From the NCBI RefSeq assembly GCF_034043675.1, contig NZ_JAXCLA010000007.1, positions 310,001-374,000 on the forward strand: a DNA stretch of 64,000 bases, given 5' to 3'. Positions 58,069 through 64,000 of the stretch are shown in pieces. The position numbers and the translations under genes are program-made. Within the stretch, counting starts at the first letter, position 1, and every line of letters begins with the position of its first letter. This DNA comes from KK5 sp034043675. GTDB taxonomy: Bacteria; Pseudomonadota; Gammaproteobacteria; Burkholderiales; Burkholderiaceae_C. The notes below the pieces were generated by a model. The model searched no databases. It was not told where the DNA came from and was given only the letters and a program-made list of their open reading frames with translations.

Positions 58069-60135
58069 ATGGACCGAGACAGCGTACTGCCTCCTAACGT
58101 CTTGCGCCCACTGACAGGGAGGGCGCCACTGCCCTGGGTCACCATGGCCCTGGTCGCGTGCGCGGCTGTCCTGCCCGGCACCGCGCGGGCCCTCGGGGTC
58201 TCCAACCCGCTGACGCACTCCTCGCTGGGCCAGCCGCTGAACCTGCTGTTCCCGCTGCGCCTGAACCCCGATGAAAACCTGAGCCGCGATTGCGTGCGCG
58301 CCGAGGTGATGGCCGGCGAGGCGCGGCTGCCGCAGGGACTGGTGCAGTTCCGCCTGGAGAGCGATGGCGCCGGCCACGTGCGCGGCGTGCGCCTGCTCAG
58401 CTCGGTGCAGGTCGATGAGCCCATCGTCACCGTCAACCTGAGCCTGGGCTGCCCGGCCCAGCTGACGCGGCAATTCACCGCCTTCGTCGATCCGCCGGAT
58501 GCGCGGCCCACAGTCGCGGCTCCGCTGGCCGCCGAGGTGACGCCCGTGGCGGAGGGCGCGGTACCCGCGCCTGCGCCAGCCATGGAGGTGAAGCCTGCCG
58601 CGACCGCGCGCCTGGTCGCCCAGGCGCCAGCATCGCCGCCGAAGCCGCGGCCCAAGCCGCGGCCGAAACCTGTGGTTCCCGCTCCGGCAGCCTCGGCTGC
58701 CAGTGCAGCAATGGCAGAAGCGCCAGCGCCGAAGCCGGTCGCCGCTGCGCCGGTCTCGCGGCTGCGGATGGATCCGCTCGACGTGCCTGCCGAGACCGCC
58801 GCAGCAGCGGCTGCCTCGGCTCCGGTGCCGCCGCCCGTCAGCGTCAACGACGAGACCCTGGCCCGCCTGCAGCAGCTCGAGGACAAGCTGGATCAGGTGC
58901 ACAAGGAGAACGTCGCCGCCGAGGATCAGTTCAAGCTGCTGCGCGCGCAGCTCGAGGAGGCGCGCGAGCAGCGCTATCGCAATGTGCTGGTCTACGGCCT
59001 CGGCGTGTTCCTGGCGGCGCTGGCGCTGATCTGCGCCTACCTGTGGACTAGCCTGCGTCGTGAACGCGAGCAGCGCGAGCGCGATTGGCGCAGCGAGGCC
59101 GACCGGATGCAACGTGAGCGCGATGCGTCGCCGGCGCCGGCGGCCCCCGCCGTGCACGCCGCAGCGGCACCCGCGAGACCGCATGCGCCGCCGCCATCGC
59201 CCTTGCCGCCGTTCTCGCCGCCCTACCAGCCCGCGAACGTGCCGCGCAGCGTGGCGCACGACAGCCGCACGCTGCCAGCCGTCGCGCGGCCGGCGCTGGA
59301 TTCGATCCTGCAGGACGAGGGCGATCCGCAGACCACGATGGCCAGCGCCTTCGTTGATGCGCAGCAGAGCGGGCCGTGGCCGGCACCCGTGGCTGGCAGC
59401 GAGCGCGAGATGCAGCCGACCGCGCCGCTGCCGCTGATGCAGGAAGCCATCCAGCTGGCGCCGATGGAACCAAAGGCCCGCCACGCCGCCAACTCGGTGG
59501 TGCTGGACGACGAGAACCACGAGGTCAGCGTCGAGGAGCTGATCGATCTGGAGCAGCAGGTCGACTTCTTCGAGGTGCTGGGCCAGGACGAGGCCGCGAT
59601 CGACCTGCTGAAGCTGCGTATTGCCACCGGCCAGGAAAGTGCGCTGCCCTACCTGAAGCTGATGGAGATCTACCAGCGTCGCGGCGACGAGGCGGCCTTC
59701 AATTCACTGCACGGTGACTTCGCGCGCAACTTCAAGGCCGTGCCGCCGAGCTGGGGCGCCAAGCTCAACGAAGGCCGGGGGCTGGAGTCCTACCCGCGCG
59801 TGCTGGACATCGTGCAGCAGTACTGGAGCGACGCTGGTGCGAGCATGGCGCTGCTGCAGAACCTGCTGTCGCACGGCGGCGAGGACGCGCAGGGCTTCGA
59901 CCTGCCGGCCTACCGCGATCTGCTGATGCTCTATGGCCTGGCGCGCGATCAGTCCGAGCGCGAGGTGCGCGGCGAGCCGATCGATCTGTTTCTGCCGCTG
60001 GATGCCGGCGCGCCGTCCGTCGGGACCTCGATGATGGCGACGCAGCCGATCGAACCATCCGCCGAGACCATCCACCTGGACCTGTCGCTGGACATCGATC
60101 TGGACGACCCCGCGGCCGCCCGGAACCCGCGCTAG
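58069..60135 (+). CDS. fimV: Short FimV-like pilus-assembly hub protein
   Basis: 688 residues. A signal peptide (PWVTMALVACAAVLPGTARA) precedes the FimV N-terminal domain (ALGVSNPLTHSSLGQPLNLL). A Pro/Ala-rich linker with KPRPKPRPKP, a coiled coil (LARLQQLEDKLDQVHKEN) and one transmembrane helix (VYGLGVFLAALALICAYLW) follow, then the cytoplasmic acidic FimV C-terminal block (SVEELIDLEQQVDFFEVLGQ). No LysM repeat (VxxGDTLxxIA) is visible, unlike Pseudomonas FimV, and the protein is shorter. It may link the envelope to type IV pilus or polar machinery. Its 3' end overlaps the aminotransferase stop. Confidence 0.85.
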   Translation: MDRDSVLPPNVLRPLTGRAPLPWVTMALVACAAVLPGTARALGVSNPLTHSSLGQPLNLLFPLRLNPDENLSRDCVRAEVMAGEARLPQGLVQFRLESDGAGHVRGVRLLSSVQVDEPIVTVNLSLGCPAQLTRQFTAFVDPPDARPTVAAPLAAEVTPVAEGAVPAPAPAMEVKPAATARLVAQAPASPPKPRPKPRPKPVVPAPAASAASAAMAEAPAPKPVAAAPVSRLRMDPLDVPAETAAAAAASAPVPPPVSVNDETLARLQQLEDKLDQVHKENVAAEDQFKLLRAQLEEAREQRYRNVLVYGLGVFLAALALICAYLWTSLRREREQRERDWRSEADRMQRERDASPAPAAPAVHAAAAPARPHAPPPSPLPPFSPPYQPANVPRSVAHDSRTLPAVARPALDSILQDEGDPQTTMASAFVDAQQSGPWPAPVAGSEREMQPTAPLPLMQEAIQLAPMEPKARHAANSVVLDDENHEVSVEELIDLEQQVDFFEVLGQDEAAIDLLKLRIATGQESALPYLKLMEIYQRRGDEAAFNSLHGDFARNFKAVPPSWGAKLNEGRGLESYPRVLDIVQQYWSDAGASMALLQNLLSHGGEDAQGFDLPAYRDLLMLYGLARDQSEREVRGEPIDLFLPLDAGAPSVGTSMMATQPIEPSAETIHLDLSLDIDLDDPAAARNPR

Positions 60136-61292
60136 AGACTGCGCAGCTTCTCCAGCGCGCGCTCCAGCGTCGCGTCCTGCTTGGCAAAGCAGAAGCGGAT
60201 GATGGTCTGTGTGCTGCCACTCGCGTAGAAGGTCGACATCGGGATCGCGGCCACGCCGATCTCGGTCGTCAGCCACTCGCAGACTGCCGTGTCGCCCATG
60301 CCGACCAGCGCCGGCACGCCGGCGTAGTCCACGCACTGGAAGTAACTGCCCTCGCTGGGCAGCAGGCGCAGCGGCGTGCCGGCCAGGCCGGCGCGGAACA
60401 GGTCGCGCTTGCGCTGGTAGAAGGCGGGCAGGTCCAGGTAGGGACGCGGGTTCTGCAGATAGGCGGCGAGGCCCAACTGCATCGGCGTGTTGACGGTGAA
60501 CACGTTGAACTGGTGGACCTTGCGGAACTCGGCCATCAGCGGCGCCGGCGCGACGACGTAGCCGACCTTCCAGCCGGTCACGTGGAAGGTCTTGCCGAAG
60601 CTGGAGATGATGAAGCTGCGCTCGGCCAGCGTCGGGAAGCGCGCCACGCTCTGGTGCGGCGCACCGTCGAACACCATGTGTTCGTAGACCTCGTCGCTGA
60701 CGACCAGCACGTCGGTGCCGTCGAGCAGGTCGGCCAGGCGCTGCATCTCGGCCGCGCTCCAGACGGTGGCGCTCGGGTTGTGCGGCGTGTTGATGATGAT
60801 CGCGCGGGTGCGCGGCGACAGCGCGGCGGCGATCTTGTCGAAGTCGGGCCGAAAGCTGCCCGGCGTCAGCGGCACGCGCACGGTGACGCCGCCGCACAGG
60901 TCGATGTTCGGCCCGTAGCTGTCGTAGCAAGGCTCCAGCACGATCACCTCGTCGCCCGGGTGCACGATGGCCAGTAGCGCGGTGAAGATGCCTTGCGTGG
61001 CGCCGGCGGTGATCGTGACCTCGCTGACGGGGTCGTAGCTGCGGCCGTGCAGGGCGGCGATCTTCGCCACGACCGCCTCGCGCAGTGCCGGCGTGCCGGT
61101 CATCGGCGGGTACTGGTTGTGGCCGGCCCGCATGGCGGCGTTGACGGCGTCCAGCAGCGCCGGATCGCAGTCGAAGTCGGGGAAGCCCTGGCCCAGGTTG
61201 ACCGCGCCGTGCTTCTGCGCCAGCGCGGACATCGTCGTGAAGATGGTGGTACCGACCTGGGGCAGGCGGCTCTGGATCTGCGGTGTGCTCAT
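60132..61292 (-). CDS. PLP-dependent aminotransferase (methionine aminotransferase, YbdL-like)
   Basis: 386 residues. Fold-type I aspartate-aminotransferase family with QGFPDFDCDP, YPPMTGTPALREAV, INTPHNPSATVW, VSDEVYEHMVFDG, and the PLP lysine in SSFGKTFHVTGWKVGY. The FHVTGWK signature is that of the YbdL/methionine aminotransferase branch. It overlaps cysB by 4 bp and is probably its operon partner, in line with sulfur amino-acid metabolism. Converges with fimV, stops overlapping. Confidence 0.92.
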   Translation of the reverse strand: MSTPQIQSRLPQVGTTIFTTMSALAQKHGAVNLGQGFPDFDCDPALLDAVNAAMRAGHNQYPPMTGTPALREAVVAKIAALHGRSYDPVSEVTITAGATQGIFTALLAIVHPGDEVIVLEPCYDSYGPNIDLCGGVTVRVPLTPGSFRPDFDKIAAALSPRTRAIIINTPHNPSATVWSAAEMQRLADLLDGTDVLVVSDEVYEHMVFDGAPHQSVARFPTLAERSFIISSFGKTFHVTGWKVGYVVAPAPLMAEFRKVHQFNVFTVNTPMQLGLAAYLQNPRPYLDLPAFYQRKRDLFRAGLAGTPLRLLPSEGSYFQCVDYAGVPALVGMGDTAVCEWLTTEIGVAAIPMSTFYASGSTQTIIRFCFAKQDATLERALEKLRSL

Positions 61293-62233
61293 AGGCCGAA
61301 ATCGGTGGCTTCGCCGCTCATCGCGCGTTCCAGCAGATGCCGGTTCAGGCGCTCGGAGAGCAGCTCGGCGAAGGTGTAGACGTAGTTGCGGAGATAGGCG
61401 CCGCGCTTGAACGCGACGCGGGCGAGGTTCTGGCCGAACAGGTGGCCCAGCGGCCGGGACACCAGTTCGCCGCCGGGCGGGTCGTCGCGCACCGCCATCT
61501 CGGCCACGATGCCCAGGCCCATGCCGAGTTTCACGTAGGTCTTGATGACGTCAGAGTCGATCGCCTCCAGCACGATGTTGGGCTGCAGGTGGCGCTGCTC
61601 GAAGGCGCGGTCGATGCGTGTGCGGCCGGTGAAGCTCGGGTGGTAGGTGACCAGCGGCTCGGCGGCGATCTGCTCCAGGCTGGGGCGCTCCACCTGCGCC
61701 AGCGGGTGGTCGGCCGGCACGACCAGCGCGTGCTGCCACTCGTAGCAGGGCAGGCTCACGAGCTCGTCGAGATCGGCCAGCGATTCGGTGGCGATGCCGA
61801 TGTCGGCGCTGTCGTCCATCAGCATGCGCACGACCTGGTCCGGGTTGCCCTGGTGCAGGCTGACGCGCAGCTGCGGCAGCTGGCGGCGCAACTGCGCGAC
61901 CGGGCCGGGCAGCACGTAGCGGGCCTGCGTGTGGGTGGTGGCGATCGACAGGGTGCCGCTGTCCTGTTTCGAGTACTCCTCGCCGATGCGCTTCAGGTTG
62001 CTGACCTCGCGCATGATGATCTCGATCGAGGCCAGCACCTGCTGGCCCGGCTCGGTGATGCGGCGCAGGCGCTTGCCGTGGCGCGAGAAGATATCCACGC
62101 CAAGCTCTTCCTCCAGCTCCAGGATGGCCTTGGACACGCCGGGCTGCGAGGTGAACAGCGCCTTCGCCGTCTCGGTGAGGTTGAGGTTGCGGCGGGCCGC
62201 CTCCTGGACGAAACGGAACTGGTGGAGGTTCAT
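61289..62233 (-). CDS. cysB: LysR family regulator of sulfur assimilation
   Basis: 314 residues, start ATG 62233. N-terminal helix-turn-helix LNLTETAKALFTSQPGVSKA followed by ILELEEELGVDIFSRHGKRL, near-identical in style to CysB/Cbl. The effector domain contains TTHTQARYVLPG, HQGNPDQVV and VTYHPSFTGRTRID, where CysB binds sulfate, N-acetylserine or thiosulfate. It should activate cysteine-biosynthesis genes. It overlaps the cbiX-like gene upstream and the aminotransferase downstream by 4 bp each, indicating one operon. Confidence 0.95.
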   Translation of the reverse strand: MNLHQFRFVQEAARRNLNLTETAKALFTSQPGVSKAILELEEELGVDIFSRHGKRLRRITEPGQQVLASIEIIMREVSNLKRIGEEYSKQDSGTLSIATTHTQARYVLPGPVAQLRRQLPQLRVSLHQGNPDQVVRMLMDDSADIGIATESLADLDELVSLPCYEWQHALVVPADHPLAQVERPSLEQIAAEPLVTYHPSFTGRTRIDRAFEQRHLQPNIVLEAIDSDVIKTYVKLGMGLGIVAEMAVRDDPPGGELVSRPLGHLFGQNLARVAFKRGAYLRNYVYTFAELLSERLNRHLLERAMSGEATDFGL

Positions 62234-62631
62234 TGTTGTTCTTCCGATCCCAGGAGGCCGAGGGTGGTGTCGCACAGCGCCTGCATCACGCGGTCCTGGT
62301 CGCCCAGCGGCGGGTGCAGGATCCATTCGACGGCCGTACCGTGCCGTTCGCGCAGGCGTTCGATCAGCGGCGGGATGTCGCGGCGCACATGACCGCCCGC
62401 GCCGAGGAACATCGGCACGACGTGGATGCGGCTGCAGCCCTGGCGAACCAGTTGATCGGCGGCGTCCTCGATGGCGGGCTGCATGAATTCGAGGTAGGCC
62501 AGCACCCGTGGCATCGCCGGCCGCCCTGCCGCAATGCGCCGGGCCACCTCCTCGAAGGGCCGGGCCCAGAGCGGGTCGCGCGCACCGTGGGCAAACAGCA
62601 GCAGGCCGTCCTTCGCCATTGCCGTCACCAT
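62230..62631 (-). CDS. cbiX: CbiX/SirB family sirohydrochlorin chelatase-like protein
   Basis: 133 residues if started at ATG 62631 (which overlaps the lptG stop as TGATG), or 129 from 62619. Single-domain CbiX^S type: GLLLFAHGARDPLWARPFEE holds the metal His, with YLEFMQPAIEDA and HVVPMFLGAGGHVRRDIPPL carrying a second His cluster. It probably inserts iron or cobalt in sirohaem or cobalamin synthesis. Joining cysB makes sense because sirohaem is the cofactor of sulfite reductase. Confidence 0.9.
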   Translation of the reverse strand: MVTAMAKDGLLLFAHGARDPLWARPFEEVARRIAAGRPAMPRVLAYLEFMQPAIEDAADQLVRQGCSRIHVVPMFLGAGGHVRRDIPPLIERLRERHGTAVEWILHPPLGDQDRVMQALCDTTLGLLGSEEQQ

Positions 62632-63746
62632 CAGCGGTAGCGGACCAGCCAGCCGAAGGCGCCCAGCGAGAGCGCCAGATAGGCCAGGCTCGGCGCCGCG
62701 GCAACGGTCCAGGGCGTCCAGTCCTTCAGCAGGCCCAGGTGCTCGGCCACGTTGTTCAGCAGCACGAAGCTGATGCCCAGCATGATGCCGCCGAAGACCT
62801 TCAGGCTGATGCCGCCGGCGCGGCCGTGCAGGTAGGCGAAGGGCAGGGCCAGGGCGACCATCACGAAGCAGGCGAAGGGGTAGAAGGCCTTGTGCCAGAA
62901 CTGGATGTTGTGTGCCTGCGCGGACTGCTCCTGGGCCGATAGATGCTGGGTGTAGCGGTACAGCTCGATCGTCGACATCGAGGTGGCCGGCAGCACCGCC
63001 GCGGCGATCACGCCAGCGTGCAGGGAGCTCTGCCAGTCCCAGTGGTCCTCGTGCGTCTCGCGGACCAGCGGCGTGCGGTTGGCGCCGGTGCCGCCGAGCC
63101 AGTCGGTCCGGTCGACGTCGATCAGGCGCCACAGGCCCTTCGCGTCGACGTTGGCGGTCTTGGCCTGGATGCGCGCGACGAGGCCGCCGTGCGTATCGAA
63201 TTCGTAGATGCGGATGTCCTGCAACTGGCCGGACGAGCTGGCGCGTCCGACGTTGACCGAGAAGCTGCGCTCCTGGCCGTCGACGACTTGGCGGTCCTTC
63301 AGCCAGGCGCCGCGGGGGCTCGGTGCCTTGTCGCCGACGAAGCGGGCGCGCATGACGTCGCCCTGGCGCTCGAAGTAGGGCGCGGCCCAGTCGCCGGTGA
63401 CGAAGGTCAGCGCCGCGAACACGAAGGCCAGGCTGGCGAGCAGGCCCAGCGCGCGGCCGGGGCCGAGACCGCCGGTGCGCAGGATGGTGAACTCGCTCGA
63501 TTGCGCCAGCCGCGCCAGCGAGAAGATCGTGCCGATCAGCACTGCGATCGGGAACAGCTCGTAGAAGTGCCCGGGCGTCTCCATCAGCGAGAGCAGGGCC
63601 GCCTTGCCGGCACCGACGCCGGCGCGGCTCATGCGTTCGATCTCGTCCACGAAGTCGAAGAAGAAGAACAGCGCCAGGAAGGCCAGTGCGACGAGCACGA
63701 CGGAGCCGACGATGTCGCGATACAGCAGGCGGCGGACGGTCCTCAT
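62631..63746 (-). CDS. lptG: LPS export ABC transporter permease LptG
   Basis: 371 residues. Six transmembrane helices flank a periplasmic jellyroll domain (about residues 130-265). Signatures: LYRDIVGSVVLVALAFLALF, METPGHFYELFPIAVLIGTI, SSEFTILRTGG and the C-terminal FGGIMLGISFVLLNNVAEHL. With LptF it forms the inner-membrane part of the lipopolysaccharide transporter. It overlaps lptF by 4 bp and cbiX by 1 bp. Confidence 0.95.
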   Translation of the reverse strand: MRTVRRLLYRDIVGSVVLVALAFLALFFFFDFVDEIERMSRAGVGAGKAALLSLMETPGHFYELFPIAVLIGTIFSLARLAQSSEFTILRTGGLGPGRALGLLASLAFVFAALTFVTGDWAAPYFERQGDVMRARFVGDKAPSPRGAWLKDRQVVDGQERSFSVNVGRASSSGQLQDIRIYEFDTHGGLVARIQAKTANVDAKGLWRLIDVDRTDWLGGTGANRTPLVRETHEDHWDWQSSLHAGVIAAAVLPATSMSTIELYRYTQHLSAQEQSAQAHNIQFWHKAFYPFACFVMVALALPFAYLHGRAGGISLKVFGGIMLGISFVLLNNVAEHLGLLKDWTPWTVAAAPSLAYLALSLGAFGWLVRYR

Positions 63747-64000
63747 GCGCTCACCGCCGCGGTCTTCTTGTGGATGCGGCGCGTGAGGCCGATCCGGTTG
63801 CCCTGGTCACGCAGCCACATCAGCAGCATGGCCAGCGCGAGTGCGCCGCCATGCACGCCGACCAGCGCCCCGGCGATGCTCGTGCGGCCGCTGCTGACCC
63901 AGGTCTGGCTCAGGTTGATGGCGTTGAAATAGACGACGAAGCCCAGCAGCGCGAACAGCAGATTCCAGTTGTTCGCGCGGCGCGGGTTGTTGGCCGCCAT
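63743..64000 (-). CDS. lptF: LPS export ABC transporter permease LptF, 5' part outside window
   Basis: Only the last 85 codons are visible. They read ANNPRRANNWNLLFALLGFV, then VYFNAINLSQTWVSSGR, and a final helix LVGVHGGALALAMLLMWL, the standard C-terminal end of LptF. The Met at the window edge is most likely internal. It pairs with LptG and their ORFs overlap by 4 bp. Confidence 0.9.
   Translation of the reverse strand: MAANNPRRANNWNLLFALLGFVVYFNAINLSQTWVSSGRTSIAGALVGVHGGALALAMLLMWLRDQGNRIGLTRRIHKKTAAVSA

Overview
The window is about 64 kb of very GC-rich bacterial chromosome. Gene content and order point to a betaproteobacterium of the order Burkholderiales, probably near the Rubrivivax/Roseateles/Leptothrix group. 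Pointers are argH-algZ-algR and hemC-hemD-hemX-hemY blocks with a divergent ppc, the lptF-lptG-cbiX-cysB arrangement, IorAB-type molybdenum hydroxylase genes, sox genes and a PEP-CTERM protein. That placement is inference; no 16S gene is present. Genes are tightly packed, with many 1-4 bp stop/start overlaps. No insertion sequence, prophage or CRISPR array was seen.

Layout. 1-4500 (minus): a D-xylose ABC importer (xylF, xylH, xylG cut by the window edge) behind a ROK-family XylR-like repressor gene with an inverted-repeat operator. 4685-12803 (plus): three consecutive genes for very large exported proteins (DUF11/OmpA-like surface protein, 1213-residue outer-membrane barrel, SpaA/DUF11-like secreted protein), the least understood system here. 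12839-17687: M20 metallopeptidase, S46 dipeptidyl-peptidase and a beta-lactamase-fold lipoprotein, suggesting extracytoplasmic peptide processing. 17700-19791: a MerR/TipA-type regulator and MFS pump under a textbook MerR dyad promoter. 19788-23494 (minus): FMN alpha-hydroxy-acid dehydrogenase, LysR regulator, DNA polymerase IV and a tiny ORF behind a near-consensus LexA box. 23518-24543: an oxidoreductase-like small protein and a PEP-CTERM protein.

24542-32213: argH, the AlgZ/AlgR two-component system, an unknown exported protein and a nitrate/sulfonate/taurine-type ABC transporter without a binding protein. 32223-35878: two hydrolases divergent from an MFS carrier. 35811-40797: an EmrAB-type tripartite efflux operon (emrA, emrB, NodT-like outer-membrane factor) divergent from its TetR regulator. 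40801-47899: ppc, carrying an in-frame palindromic repeat insertion, divergent from hemCDXY.

47907-48622: two identical tRNA-Arg(ACG) genes in a duplicated promoter-tRNA-terminator cassette. 49232-53767: a molybdenum hydroxylase (iorA, iorB) followed directly by soxX, soxY, soxZ and soxA, without soxB or soxCD and with an atypical SoxY C-terminus. 53777-64000: a nu-class glutathione transferase, an unknown protein, an APH-fold phosphotransferase, a Crp/Fnr regulator, a class II aldolase-family protein, a short FimV-like protein, an aminotransferase, CysB, a CbiX-like chelatase, LptG and the end of LptF.
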